In this document: positions 17,392 through 26,474 of the stretch, piece by piece
Layout of the letters: each line of letters opens with the position of its first letter
Numbering within the stretch: the stretch's first letter is position 1
NCBI RefSeq assembly: GCF_000484695.1
Contig: NZ_AXVR01000014.1
Span: 1-64,000, forward strand
DNA from: Salinispora cortesiana
GTDB taxonomy: Bacteria; Actinomycetota; Actinomycetes; Mycobacteriales; Micromonosporaceae
Direction of reading: 5' to 3'
DNA length: 64,000 nt
Program-made: the position numbers and the translations under genes
The notes under the pieces: model-generated
What the model saw: the letters and a program-made list of their open reading frames with translations, nothing else
Databases searched by the model: none
What the model was told of the DNA's origin: nothing

Positions 17392-18786
17392 TCAGGGCAG
17401 GGTGTCCAGGTGCGGGCCGACCGTCTGCGCGAAGCTGTTGCCGTTGGTCACGTCCCAGTTCACCGACCAGGTCATCGCGCCACGCAGCCCCGGGTAGGTG
17501 CGGGGTGGCTGGAAGCTGCCGCAGCTGGTCCCCCTGGTCAGGCAGTCCAACGCGGCGTTGACCACGCTTGGTGCGACGATCCCCCCACCGGCCGCCCCGG
17601 GGCCGGCCGGCAGGCCAAGCCCGACCTGGTCCGGCCGCAGCCCCGCCTCCAGCTGGATGCAGGCCAGCGCGACGATGAAGTTCACCGTTCCCTGGCTGTA
17701 GGCGAACTGCTGGTCGCAGCCGAGCATCGCACCGGAGTTGTAGAACTGGGTGTTCACCACCGTCAGGATGTCCTGGATGTCGAGCGCCAGCTTGAAGTAG
17801 CTGGTGGTCGGGTTCTGCATGTCGATGGTTTGCGGCGCCATCGCGATGATCAGGCCAGCACCGACCTGGGCCCGCAGGGACCGTAGGGCCTGCGTCATGT
17901 AGGTCGGATTGAGGCCGTTCTCCAGGTCGATGTCCACCCCGTCGAAGCCGTACTGCTGGATCAGCGCGTACACGGAGTCGGCGAAGGCGACCGCGGAGGT
18001 CGCGTCGTTGACGGTAACCCGTCCGGTCTCGCCGCCGACCGAGACGATGACCTTTCTGCCCTGGCCCTTGAGGGTCTGGACGTCGGCCGTGAAGTCCGCG
18101 TCGGTGTAGCCGCCCAGTGCGGCCGCCAGGCCCGGGTCGACGGCGAAGGTCACCTCGCCGGGGGTGGCGGTCGCCTCGGCGAAGGCGACGGCGACCACGT
18201 CGTACTCGGCGGGGACATCCCGCAGGCGCAGCTCGACCGCTGGATTGTCGAAGTTGTGCCAGTAGCCGGTGAGGATGTGCGCGGGCAGATCGTCAGCCGG
18301 GGGAGGGGTGGTGGGGGGTGGGGTCGTGGTCGGTGGGCTGGTGGTGGGCGGCGCGGTGGTGGGCGGTGGTGGCGTGGTGGGCGGCGGTGCGCCGCCGCAC
18401 TCCGCGCCGTTGAGCTGGCAGTTGGTCGGCGAGCCGGGCCCGTTGCTGATGAAGCCGAAGGAGACCGAGGCGCCCGGCGCGATGGTGCCATTCCAGGATT
18501 GGTTGCTGAAGGTGAACCGCTGGCCGGAGGAGTGCAGCAGCGCTTCCCAGTAGGTGCCGACCGTTGTGCCGGCGGGCAGGTCGAAGGCGACGCTCCAGCC
18601 GGTCACGCTGCTGCTGCCCCCGTTGGCGATCGTGTACCTACCCTCCCACCCGGTGCCCCAGTCGGAAATCTTGGCGAAGGTCGCGGTCGGGCCGGCGGCG
18701 TACGCCGGTCTCGCCAGCCAGGCCGCGCCGAGCGTGACGGTCAGGATGGTGACCAGGGGCAGGATCAGGGAGTTGGGACGCTTCAT
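17392..18786 (-). CDS. Secreted chitinase, CBM2 plus GH18
   Basis: This 464-residue secreted enzyme has a signal peptide (about residues 1-31, ending AYA), then a family 2 carbohydrate-binding module (about 33-130). A Pro/Thr linker with PPTT repeats (about 132-165) follows, then a GH18 catalytic domain. The GH18 signature FDGVDIDLE gives the catalytic glutamate. The final substrate-binding tryptophan is in GAMTWSVNWD. It cleaves chitin to soluble oligomers, and the NgcEFG-type importer earlier in the window would take up the products. I choose the ATG at 18786 over a GTG at 18798. It diverges from the second drug-type MFS gene. Confidence 0.9.
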   Translation of the reverse strand: MKRPNSLILPLVTILTVTLGAAWLARPAYAAGPTATFAKISDWGTGWEGRYTIANGGSSSVTGWSVAFDLPAGTTVGTYWEALLHSSGQRFTFSNQSWNGTIAPGASVSFGFISNGPGSPTNCQLNGAECGGAPPPTTPPPPTTAPPTTSPPTTTPPPTTPPPADDLPAHILTGYWHNFDNPAVELRLRDVPAEYDVVAVAFAEATATPGEVTFAVDPGLAAALGGYTDADFTADVQTLKGQGRKVIVSVGGETGRVTVNDATSAVAFADSVYALIQQYGFDGVDIDLENGLNPTYMTQALRSLRAQVGAGLIIAMAPQTIDMQNPTTSYFKLALDIQDILTVVNTQFYNSGAMLGCDQQFAYSQGTVNFIVALACIQLEAGLRPDQVGLGLPAGPGAAGGGIVAPSVVNAALDCLTRGTSCGSFQPPRTYPGLRGAMTWSVNWDVTNGNSFAQTVGPHLDTLP

Positions 18787-18915
18787 GGGACCCTCCACGC
18801 GCGGACAGGCAACGCTCGGCAGCTACGTCAGCACACCGCTCCATTATTAAGACTATTAACTATTTGTGTCCAGGGTGTCCATGTCGTGCTGGCCGCGCGC
18901 GATGTGCGGCGTCGC

Positions 18916-18956
18916 GGAACAAGGAAGATATTTTCGGATAAATGGTACGGTTCGGT
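18916..18956 (+). promoter_or_regulatory. Promoter/operator segment shared with the first MFS gene
   Basis: This is the counterpart of the segment at 13346-13385. It contains GGAAGATATTTT and ATAAATGGTACGGT directly before the GTG at 18957. The same 40 bases may also influence the divergent chitinase gene, whose start is about 130 bases away. Confidence 0.5.
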
Positions 18957-20336
18957 GTGTCATTCCGTCCGCGTCTGCCCCGGCCCCACGGCCAAGGTGA
19001 CGCGTCGGCGGGGGATGCGCACCGGCCGCGCCGCGAGCTGACCATGCTCGCGGCCGCTTCGTGCATCTTCCTCGTGCAGCTTGACTTCTATGCGCTGAAT
19101 CTCGCGTTGCCGACAATGGCGGCGGAGCTGGGGACGACCACCACCGATCTGCACTGGGTGGTCAGTGCCTACATCCTGGCCCAGGCGGCGTTTCTCATCC
19201 CTGGTGGCAAGCTCGGCGACATCCTCGGTCGCCGCCGCATGCTCTTGGTCGGCCTGCTGATCTTTGGGTCGGCTTCGCTCGGTGCCGGTCTGGGCTCCGA
19301 TCCGCCGATCGTGATCGCCTTTCGGGCCGTGCAGGGGATGGGTTCGGGCATCGTGTACCCACTCGCCTTCGCGGTGATCACCGAGGCGTTCCCGGGGAAG
19401 CGGGCGAAGCGGGCGATCGGCAACGCCTACGGCATCGGGGCGGTGGCGCTGGCGTTGGGGCCGCTGCTCGGCGGCGGGGTCACCGAGCTGCTCAGTTGGC
19501 GCAGCGTGCTCCTGGTGAACGTGCCGCTCTGCCTTGTCGCCATCGTCGCCAGTGTCGCCTGGCTGCCGGAGTCGCGGGATCCCACGGTGTCGCGGGCGAT
19601 TGACCTGGCTGGTCTGGTCGTGGTGGTGCTCGGGGTCCTCGCGATCACCGTGGCCGCCGACCGGATGAACGCCTGGCGACCGGTGGTGGTCGCGGCCCTC
19701 GCTGTCGGCGGGCTGGTGCTGCTGGCCGCGTTCGTGTTCCGGGAACGGGCGACCGAAAGTCCACTGGTCCGGCTGGATCTCTTCCACGACGCCAAGTTCG
19801 TGGCGGTGACCCTGATGGGGCTGGTCGCCAACATCGCCTTCGTGGTCACGATCTTCGCCACCACGATCCACCTACAACAGGTCCGGGGCTATTCGCCGTT
19901 CGTCGCGGGCCTGGCGGTCCTCGCCGCCTCGATCAGCGGTGGCATCGCCGGTCCGTTCGCGGGTCGGCTCAGCCAACGGGTCGCGGTGCGTCGGTTGATC
20001 GCCGCCGCCACCCTGATCGGCGCGGTCGGCCTGGTCGTGGTGTCCTTTGGCGGTGAGATCGGGCCGTACCTGCTCGGGTTGGCGGTCGCTGGGTTCGGCT
20101 ACCGGACCGGGCTTACCCTGACCAACCTGGGCACGCAGGCCATGGTCCCGGCTGAGCGGGCCGGCGAGGCATCCGGGACCACGCTCTCGATCCTCTCCGC
20201 CGGCTCGGGTATCGCGATCGCGACGGCCGGCACGCTGATCGAGCAGGGCGACCTCGCCGACGGCATCATGCGGGTTCTCCTGGCAGTCGCGGCCGGTAGC
20301 GTCGTGGCCGCGCTGCTGCTGGTCCGGATTCCCTGA
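18957..20336 (+). CDS. DHA2-type MFS drug exporter (copy 2)
   Basis: This 459-residue paralogue of the gene at 13386 has the same 14-segment plan, the same [12 protein letters not shown] motif A and the same [20 protein letters not shown] segment. Only scattered substitutions distinguish the two. An ATG at 18942 is in frame, but the GTG at 18957 aligns with the start of copy 1 and leaves the conserved upstream segment untranslated. The two copies form direct repeats around a 4.2-kb segment that could be lost by recombination. It probably exports a related hydrophobic compound. Confidence 0.85.
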   Translation: MSFRPRLPRPHGQGDASAGDAHRPRRELTMLAAASCIFLVQLDFYALNLALPTMAAELGTTTTDLHWVVSAYILAQAAFLIPGGKLGDILGRRRMLLVGLLIFGSASLGAGLGSDPPIVIAFRAVQGMGSGIVYPLAFAVITEAFPGKRAKRAIGNAYGIGAVALALGPLLGGGVTELLSWRSVLLVNVPLCLVAIVASVAWLPESRDPTVSRAIDLAGLVVVVLGVLAITVAADRMNAWRPVVVAALAVGGLVLLAAFVFRERATESPLVRLDLFHDAKFVAVTLMGLVANIAFVVTIFATTIHLQQVRGYSPFVAGLAVLAASISGGIAGPFAGRLSQRVAVRRLIAAATLIGAVGLVVVSFGGEIGPYLLGLAVAGFGYRTGLTLTNLGTQAMVPAERAGEASGTTLSILSAGSGIAIATAGTLIEQGDLADGIMRVLLAVAAGSVVAALLLVRIP

Positions 20337-20357
20337 CAGACCTGTCTGGTGCCGCCA

Positions 20358-21362
20358 CTACCGGCGCGGCACCAGGTGCCGCAGCTCCCGCAAAGGTGCC
20401 CGTTCCTGCACCGACACGTCGTTGACGACGATCTCCCGGTCGAGGTTGGGCAGCTCCTCCGAATCGCCGCGGCGGAACTGGGCCAGCAGGGTGGCGGGGC
20501 TGGTGCCCGGGACCGCCCAGCCCTGCTGCTGCAGCCGTACCCAGACGGTGTGCATGATTTGCGCAGACATCCGACCCAACGCCTCGGTGTCCTGGTGGCG
20601 GTGTTTCCGAATACCAAGGTCAACTTGGGACAGTGCGTCCAGGCCGACGAGTTCCAGCAGGTCAACCAGCATCGCCGTCTCCACCCCGTAGCCGGTGACG
20701 AACGGCAGCTGTTCCAGCACCTGACGTCGACCGGCGTACTCGCCGGCCAGGGGCTGCACGAAGCCGGCCAGGTCCGGCCAGAACAGGTTCAGCAGCGGCC
20801 GGACCATCAGCTCCGTCACCCGTCCGCCCTCGTTGTCCTCCTCAGGGCCGGACTGGTCTTCCAGTGGTCGGTGGTAGAAGCCCTTCACGAAGTCGATCGA
20901 CGGGTCGGTAAGCAACGGGCCGAGCAGACCACGTACGAAGTGTGGTCGGAATTCGCGCAGGTCAGCGTCGACGAAGGCGACGAGGTTTCCGTCGGTGGCG
21001 GCCAGACCGGCCCAGAGCGCGTCGCCCTTGCCGGCCAGCCGGGGCAGCTCCTGGGTGATCTCGTCCTGGCTGACCACCTCCGCGCCGGCGGCCCGGGCCA
21101 CCTCCGCGGTGCGGTCGGTGGACCGGGAGTCGACCACGACCAGCTCATCCACGAGGGGGACCTGCTCCATCAGGTGCTCGCGGATCGTCGAGACGATCGG
21201 CCCGGTGGTCGCCTCCTCGTTGTAGGCGGGTAGCACCACGCTGACCCGGTTCTCCCCCTTCGCCTCCATCAGCCGCTCAATGTGCCAATCCTGCGCCGAT
21301 GACGTTCGAGACTTGGTCCATGCGTCGACGACCGGTGAGACGGTCGGTTCTGTGTCCCGCAC
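20358..21362 (-). CDS. gpgS: Glucosyl-3-phosphoglycerate synthase
   Basis: This retaining GT-A glycosyltransferase of about 334 residues makes glucosyl-3-phosphoglycerate, the first step of methylglucose lipopolysaccharide and glucosylglycerate synthesis in actinobacteria. The nucleotide-sugar part is visible as VVLPAYNEE and ELVVVDSRSTDRT, the metal-binding motif as FVDADLREF, and the acceptor part as GYGVETAMLVDLL with GIRKHRHQD. I choose the GTG at 21362 (about six bases after GGGGGTG) because the longer frame upstream is unlike the family. It is downstream of trpEG on the same strand by about 120 bases. Confidence 0.85.
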   Translation of the reverse strand: MRDTEPTVSPVVDAWTKSRTSSAQDWHIERLMEAKGENRVSVVLPAYNEEATTGPIVSTIREHLMEQVPLVDELVVVDSRSTDRTAEVARAAGAEVVSQDEITQELPRLAGKGDALWAGLAATDGNLVAFVDADLREFRPHFVRGLLGPLLTDPSIDFVKGFYHRPLEDQSGPEEDNEGGRVTELMVRPLLNLFWPDLAGFVQPLAGEYAGRRQVLEQLPFVTGYGVETAMLVDLLELVGLDALSQVDLGIRKHRHQDTEALGRMSAQIMHTVWVRLQQQGWAVPGTSPATLLAQFRRGDSEELPNLDREIVVNDVSVQERAPLRELRHLVPRR

Positions 21363-21481
21363 TGGCACCCCCGAATCCTGGCAGAACGCGCGAATAGACT
21401 TCCCTTTCGCGCGTTGGCTAACCCGCGCGGCGCAGGAGGCGCGGCGGCCCGCCGGATTGCGGGTGTCCCCGTCGCCGCCGG

Positions 21482-23383
21482 TCAGGCGCACTGGCAGCTC
21501 CCCGCGAGCAGCAGCTCGTCCAACAGGTCAGCGAGGAGATCCACGCCGTCCGGGCTGAGCACCGACTCGGGGTGGAACTGCACCCCGACCACGCTGGCAC
21601 CGCGCAGCGCGTGTACCGCGCCGTTCGTGTCGTCCCGGGCCACCTCCATCGAGCCGTACGGGGTGTGTAGGCGATTCGTGTCCGCTCGCGCGGTGAACGT
21701 CGAGTAGAAGCCAACTCGTCGCCGGACGCCGAAAACTGGTACCTCCCGCTGCAGCCCCTGGTACGGGGCGTCCCGTCGGTGCAGGGACAGCCCGAGCAGC
21801 CCGCAGAGGAGCTGGTGGCCGAGGCAGACCGCGAGGGTTGGCTGGCCGGTGGTGAGAAGTTCGGCGAGCAGCCGGCGCAGCGCCGCCATCTTCGGCTGGT
21901 CCAGCTCCGACGGGTCGCCGGGCCCCGGGCCGACCACCACCAGGTCGTACCCGTCCCGTGGGCCGGGCGCGTCCCACGGCCGCACGGTAACGGTGAGGCC
22001 GAGCGCGCGTAGCTGGTGGGCGAGCATGCCGGTGAAGGTGTCCTCCCCGTCCACGATCAACGCGCGGCGGCCGGTGAGACCGGGACGGCCCGGGTTGTCC
22101 TCCGGCCGTTGGTCCAGCCAGAACCGGGCCAGCGGCGCGTTGCGGGCGGCCAACGCCGCGCGTACCTCCGGGTCGTCGGCGAGCCGGGGCACCGCCCCCG
22201 TGGCTGCTTCGGGCGCCTGTGGGCCGAGACCCAGTGCGGCGAGCACCGCGGCGGCCTTGGCGTGTGTCTCCGCGACCTCCCCGGCGGCGACCGAGTGCCG
22301 CACCAGGGTCGCCCCGACCGGCACCCGCAGCTCACCGGTGGGGGAGAGCTCGGCGGTACGGATCAGGATCGGGGCGTCGAGGGTCTGCCGGCCAGTCGCG
22401 TCCCGACCGAGCAGCGCCAGCACCCCAGCGTAGTAGCCGCGCCCGGTGCGCTCGTGCCGCGCGATGACCCGGCACGCGTTCTCCATCGGGCTGCCGGTCA
22501 CCGTGGGGGCGAACATCGTCTCCCGCAGTACGTCGCGGACATCCTTCGAGCCCCGCCCCGCCAGCAGGTACTCGGTGTGGGCGAGGTGGGACATCTCCTT
22601 CAGATACGGGCCGACCACCTGGCCTCCACGCTCGGCCACGGCGGCCATCATCTTCAGCTCCTCGTCGAGGACCATGTACAGCTCCTCGACCTCCTTCGGG
22701 TCGGCGAGGAAGCGCAGCAGGTCAGCCCGGTCGGCGGTCGCGCCGGTGTGGCGGAAGGTACCGCTGATCGGGTTCATCAGGACCAGCCCGTCGTCCACGC
22801 TGACGTGCCGCTCCGGGCTCGCCCCCACGAGCGTCCGGGCGCCGGTGTGCACGACGAACGTCCAGTAGGCGCCGCGCTCGCGCAGCAACAGCGAGCGCAG
22901 CGCCGCCAGCGCCGCCCGCAGCGGCGCACCCTGCACGGTGGCGTGCAGGGTGCGGTGGATGACGAAGTTGGCGCCGGCGCCCTGGCCGATCTCGTCGGTG
23001 AGGACCCGGTCAACGGTGGCCGCGTACTCCTCGTCGGAGCTGTCGAAGCCCGCGTTCCGGGTGACCACCGCGGCGTCGGGTAGCGCCGCCAGCGCCGTCG
23101 GGAGGTCAATCACTTCGTGCCGGTCGATCACCAGGCACTCCAGTGGGGCGTCGTCGTCAACGCAGTCGAAGCCCCGTTCGACCACCTGCCGGTAGGGCAC
23201 CAGCGCGAGGGTGGCCGGCCCCGCAGCCCCGGTCGGCAGCGGGATGTCGGCGAGTCGTTCTACCACCCGTACCGACCCGGTGTAGAGGTCGAGGTGGTCA
23301 GCGCCCTCGCGGCGGACGAGCGCGAACGGGCCGGGGTCGGTGCCGGCCGCGACGGCGGCGAGTAGCTGGGGGAGGTGGGTCAT
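21482..23383 (-). CDS. trpEG: Fused anthranilate synthase TrpE-TrpG
   Basis: This 633-residue protein joins the chorismate-binding synthase component (about residues 1-430; RGSKDVRDVLRETMFAPTVTGSP and the final ILIRTAEL segment) to a class I glutamine amidotransferase (about 450-633). The nucleophile cysteine is in LAVCLGHQ and the catalytic histidine and glutamate in QFHPESV. It converts chorismate and glutamine to anthranilate. The fused form is known in Streptomyces as TrpEG and in phenazine clusters as PhzE. The Trp-rich leader upstream and lack of phenazine genes argue for tryptophan synthesis. AGGAG precedes the ATG at 23383. Confidence 0.85.
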   Translation of the reverse strand: MTHLPQLLAAVAAGTDPGPFALVRREGADHLDLYTGSVRVVERLADIPLPTGAAGPATLALVPYRQVVERGFDCVDDDAPLECLVIDRHEVIDLPTALAALPDAAVVTRNAGFDSSDEEYAATVDRVLTDEIGQGAGANFVIHRTLHATVQGAPLRAALAALRSLLLRERGAYWTFVVHTGARTLVGASPERHVSVDDGLVLMNPISGTFRHTGATADRADLLRFLADPKEVEELYMVLDEELKMMAAVAERGGQVVGPYLKEMSHLAHTEYLLAGRGSKDVRDVLRETMFAPTVTGSPMENACRVIARHERTGRGYYAGVLALLGRDATGRQTLDAPILIRTAELSPTGELRVPVGATLVRHSVAAGEVAETHAKAAAVLAALGLGPQAPEAATGAVPRLADDPEVRAALAARNAPLARFWLDQRPEDNPGRPGLTGRRALIVDGEDTFTGMLAHQLRALGLTVTVRPWDAPGPRDGYDLVVVGPGPGDPSELDQPKMAALRRLLAELLTTGQPTLAVCLGHQLLCGLLGLSLHRRDAPYQGLQREVPVFGVRRRVGFYSTFTARADTNRLHTPYGSMEVARDDTNGAVHALRGASVVGVQFHPESVLSPDGVDLLADLLDELLLAGSCQCA

Positions 23384-23441
23384 CGGGTCTCCTCGGTCCG
23401 GTGCCACCCGAGGGGCGGTCCGGTGCCGGTCAGAGACCGAC

Positions 23442-23461
23442 GGCCGCCTCGACGGGCGGCC
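23442..23461 (-). terminator. trp attenuator hairpin
   Basis: A 7-bp perfect GC stem (GGCCGCC with GGCGGCC) with a 6-base loop lies a few bases past the stop of the Trp leader peptide and 58 bases before the trpEG start. In ribosome-mediated attenuation, a hairpin here would form when the leader is translated without stalling. Downstream repeats of CCGGTGCC at about 23411-23440 may offer alternative pairings. Confidence 0.6.
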
Positions 23462-23469
23462 GCGTGAAG

Positions 23470-23529
23470 CTACGCGCGGAGGGTGGCCGCCGGGTCGGCG
23501 GGCCACCAGCGGTGCAGGTGCGCGAGCAT
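23470..23529 (-). CDS. trpL: trp leader peptide (19 aa, tandem Trp)
   Basis: This short frame encodes MLAHLHRWWPADPAATLRA and ends in TAG, on the same strand as trpEG and 86 bases upstream of its start. Two adjacent Trp codons (residues 8-9) in a peptide beginning M-x-A-H are the mark of the trpE leaders known in Streptomyces. When charged tRNA-Trp is scarce, ribosomes stall at the Trp codons and allow trpEG transcription. It is too short to be found by ordinary gene calling. Confidence 0.85.
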   Translation of the reverse strand: MLAHLHRWWPADPAATLRA

Positions 23530-23606
23530 GCGCACCACCCTACGCGGTCGTCCTCGAGGGCGGAAGCGAGAGCTTCACCCCGCCGGGCCGGATAGCGTGA
23601 CCGACG

Positions 23607-25016
23607 ATGACCACACTCGCGCTGGAACTGGGCACCTCCTCGGTACGTGGCCTGGTGCTCGACGAGGCAGTCCGGCTGCTGCCCGGGGCGTTGGCCCGGC
23701 GGCAGGTGAGCCTCGCCGTTGGTGCGGACGGCGCCGGCACGCTGGATGCGCAGGGCTACCTCGCCTGCCTGGGGCAGTGCCTGGATGAGTTGGCCGCCGG
23801 CGGGCACCTGGACGACGTCGAATTGGTGGCGACCTCCGCGCAGTGGCACTCGGTGGTCGCGCTCGACGCCGGCGACACCCCGATCGGCCCGGTGCTCACC
23901 TGGCTGGATACCCGACCGGCGCCGGCGCCCGGGCAGCCCGGCCCGGCCGACCCGGAGGCTTTCCACCAGCGCACCGGCACCTGGTGGCATCGCTGCTACT
24001 GGTCGGTCCGGCTGCCCTGGCTGCGGGCCCGGGTCGGTGGCCACGCCACCCGCTTCGCCGGGCTGGCCGAGTACGCCCTCGGCGTGTTGCTGGACCCGGT
24101 CCCGATGTCGGTGTCGCAGGCCTCCGGCACCGGCCTGCTCGACCTCGGCACGATGGACTGGGACCCGGAGGCGTGTGCGCTGGCCGACACCGGCCCGGGG
24201 GAGTTGCCGGAGTTGGCGCCGGTGGGCTGGCATGGTCGGCTGCGCGCGGAGTACGCGCGCCGCTGGCCGCCGCTGGCCCGGGCACGGTGGACGGCCCCGA
24301 TCGGCGATGGGGCCGCGTCGAACATCGGCTCGGGCTGTGTTGATCCGGGACGGGCGGCGGTGACGGTGGGCACCTCGGCGGCGGTCCGGGTGATGCGGGA
24401 GGTCGGGCCGGGGGAGCCGCTGCCCCGGCTGGCACCGAGCCTCTGGCGGTACCGGGTTGACCAGCGGCACGTCGTCACCGGGAAGGCGTACTCCGCCGGC
24501 GGCAACCTCTTCGCCTGGGCCAACCGGGAGTTGCGGCTCCCCGACGGCGCCGAGCTGAACGCGGCCCTGGCCCGGGTGCCCGTCGTCGGCGGGGGGCCGG
24601 CGGCGAACGTCTGTTTCGGGGGCGACCGGCCACCCGGACTGGCTCCGGCGGGTTCCGGAGCGTTGGCCGGGCTCGGCTTCGGCACCACCGCCGTGGAGAT
24701 CCTGGCCGGCCTGATGCGGGGACTGAGCGAGCTGGTCGCGGTGGACCTGGCCGCCCTGGAGTCGGAGCTGGGCTCGCAGCCGGTCGAGGTGGTCCTGGGC
24801 GGCGGAGCGATGGCGGCGTCCGAGTGGTGGCGTCGGGCCTTCGCCGTGGCCCTCGCTCCCCGGTCGGTCTGGCACCAGCGCAACCCGGAGATCGGCGCGA
24901 CCGGCGCGGCGTTGGTGGCACTCGGTCGGATCGGCGACGCGGCCGTGGTCGCCGACCTGGACCGGACCGGCGAGCTGACCACTCCTTCCCAACTTCCGCG
25001 CCACCGACGCCGGTGA
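23607..25016 (+). CDS. FGGY-family carbohydrate kinase (gluconokinase-like)
   Basis: This 469-residue two-lobed sugar kinase has the phosphate loop LELGTSSVRGLVLD at the N-terminus. The second half carries the ATP-binding segments GDGAASNIGSGC, VGTSAAVR and VVLGGGAMAASEWW. The catalytic aspartate is expected in the WLDTR-to-GDGA part of the FGGY fold. The pattern is closest to gluconate kinases, but sugar specificity is not certain. It diverges from the trp leader and converges on the GH1 gene, so it is probably monocistronic. Confidence 0.8.
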   Translation: MTTLALELGTSSVRGLVLDEAVRLLPGALARRQVSLAVGADGAGTLDAQGYLACLGQCLDELAAGGHLDDVELVATSAQWHSVVALDAGDTPIGPVLTWLDTRPAPAPGQPGPADPEAFHQRTGTWWHRCYWSVRLPWLRARVGGHATRFAGLAEYALGVLLDPVPMSVSQASGTGLLDLGTMDWDPEACALADTGPGELPELAPVGWHGRLRAEYARRWPPLARARWTAPIGDGAASNIGSGCVDPGRAAVTVGTSAAVRVMREVGPGEPLPRLAPSLWRYRVDQRHVVTGKAYSAGGNLFAWANRELRLPDGAELNAALARVPVVGGGPAANVCFGGDRPPGLAPAGSGALAGLGFGTTAVEILAGLMRGLSELVAVDLAALESELGSQPVEVVLGGGAMAASEWWRRAFAVALAPRSVWHQRNPEIGATGAALVALGRIGDAAVVADLDRTGELTTPSQLPRHRRR

Positions 25017-25053
25017 ACCGCTCCCGGAGTGGGGCGTGGGCCGCGCCCCGTGG

Positions 25054-26427
25054 TCAGAACCCGCCCGCCGCGATCACCTCGCGGTACCAGTGCGCGCTGC
25101 GCTTGGGCACTCGACGCTGGGTCGGGTAGTCCACGTAGACCAGCCCCCAGCGTTGGTCGTAGCCTTCGGCCCACTCGAAGTTGTCCAGTAGCGACCAGAC
25201 ATGGAAGCTCTCCAGTGGTACCCCGGCGGCGATGGCGCGGTGCGCGGCGGCCAGGTGGTCGCGGAGGAACTGGATCCGCCCGTCGTCGTCGACCGTCCCG
25301 TCGGCGGCGAGGGTGTCGGGGGTGGGCAGGCCGTTCTCGGTGACGGTCAGCGGGATCAGGCCGTAGTCCCGGGTGATCCGGGTGAGGATGTCGTACATGC
25401 CCTCGGGGTAGATCTGCTGCCAGGATGCCTCGGAGGTGGGCCAGCGTCGCACGGTGGTGCCCGCGGCGGTGACGTAGTACGGGGTGTAGTACTGCACCGC
25501 CAGTAGGTCAACGGGGGCGGAGATGATGCCGAGGTCGCCGTCGTGGATGCCGCGGACCATGCGGTGGTCGGGGCCGAGGTCGTCGAGCACATCCTGGGGG
25601 TAGCGGCCGGTGAGCGTCGAGTCGAGATAGAGCCGGTTCTCGTAGCCGTCGTAGCGCCAGGCGGCCTCGGCCGCGTCGGGGGAGGAGTCGGCCGGGTAGC
25701 ACGGGTGCAGGTTGAACGCCGGGCCGATGCGCCCGGCCCCACCGACGGCCCGGTACGCCCGAACGGCGAGTCCGTGCGCGAGTTGCAGGTGGTGCGCGAC
25801 CAGATACGCGGCCTGTGGGTCCTGGTGGCCGGGGGCGTGGTGGCCGGAGAGGTAGCCGTTCTGCACGACGGTCTTCGGTTCGTTGATGGTCAGCCAGGTC
25901 GGCACCCGGTCTCCGAGGGCCCGGAAGACGTGTTCGGCGTAGTCGGCGAAGCGGTGGGCGACCTCCCGGGACTCCCAGCCACCCCGGTCCTGGAGGGCTT
26001 GGGGGAGGTCCCAGTGGAACAGCGTCGCCACCGGCTGGATGCCGCGGTCGTGTAGTCCGTCGAGCAGCCGCCGGTAGAAGTCCAGTCCGCGCTGGTTGGG
26101 CGCACCGGTGCCGTCGGCCTGGATGCGGGGCCAGGCGATGGAGAACCGGTAGCTGCGCAGGCCCAACTCGGCCATGAGATCGAGGTCCGCGTCGTACCGG
26201 TGGTAGTGGTCCGCGGCGATGTCACCGGTGTCGCCGTTACGGGTCCGTCCGGGGGTGTGGCTGAAGGTGTCCCAGATCGACTCGCCCCGGCCGTCCTCCT
26301 TGGCCGCGCCCTCGATCTGGTAGGCGGAGGTGGCGGCTCCCCAGCCGAAGTTGGGTGGGAAGCGCAGGGTGTCCGCCGGCTGGTGCTCCGAGCTGTCGGG
26401 CTGCGCGGTGTGCGGGGGTGTCGACAT
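25054..26427 (-). CDS. GH1 beta-glucosidase
   Basis: This 457-residue cytoplasmic family 1 glycosidase has the N-terminal signature FGWGAATSAYQIEGA, the acid/base glutamate in TINEPKT and the nucleophile glutamate in TVTENGL. It hydrolyses cellobiose and related beta-glucosides to glucose. There is no signal peptide, so it acts on imported disaccharide. The gene is divergent from a GH48 exocellulase. A CebR-type operator lies 36 bases upstream of the ATG at 26427, which fits release by intracellular cellobiose or cellotriose. No cellobiose transporter gene is adjacent. Confidence 0.9.
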   Translation of the reverse strand: MSTPPHTAQPDSSEHQPADTLRFPPNFGWGAATSAYQIEGAAKEDGRGESIWDTFSHTPGRTRNGDTGDIAADHYHRYDADLDLMAELGLRSYRFSIAWPRIQADGTGAPNQRGLDFYRRLLDGLHDRGIQPVATLFHWDLPQALQDRGGWESREVAHRFADYAEHVFRALGDRVPTWLTINEPKTVVQNGYLSGHHAPGHQDPQAAYLVAHHLQLAHGLAVRAYRAVGGAGRIGPAFNLHPCYPADSSPDAAEAAWRYDGYENRLYLDSTLTGRYPQDVLDDLGPDHRMVRGIHDGDLGIISAPVDLLAVQYYTPYYVTAAGTTVRRWPTSEASWQQIYPEGMYDILTRITRDYGLIPLTVTENGLPTPDTLAADGTVDDDGRIQFLRDHLAAAHRAIAAGVPLESFHVWSLLDNFEWAEGYDQRWGLVYVDYPTQRRVPKRSAHWYREVIAAGGF

Positions 26428-26462
26428 CGGGGGAGTCTCCTCTGCTAGTTCTGAACCGGACC

Positions 26463-26474
26463 GGGAGCGCTCCC
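26463..26474. promoter_or_regulatory. CebR-type operator upstream of the GH1 gene
   Basis: GGGAGCGCTCCC, followed by A, matches the 14-bp TGGGAGCGCTCCCA operator of the LacI-family regulator CebR except for its first base. It lies just upstream of the beta-glucosidase start, in the right place to block transcription. Confidence 0.8.

Noticed and set aside
18256-18553. Gly/Val-rich repetitive frames on the plus strand
   Set aside because: They are the antisense of the Pro/Thr linker of the chitinase, which is repetitive by nature.
21482-23383. Phenazine-type PhzE as the identity of the fused anthranilate synthase
   Set aside because: The Trp leader peptide and the lack of any other phenazine gene favour tryptophan biosynthesis.
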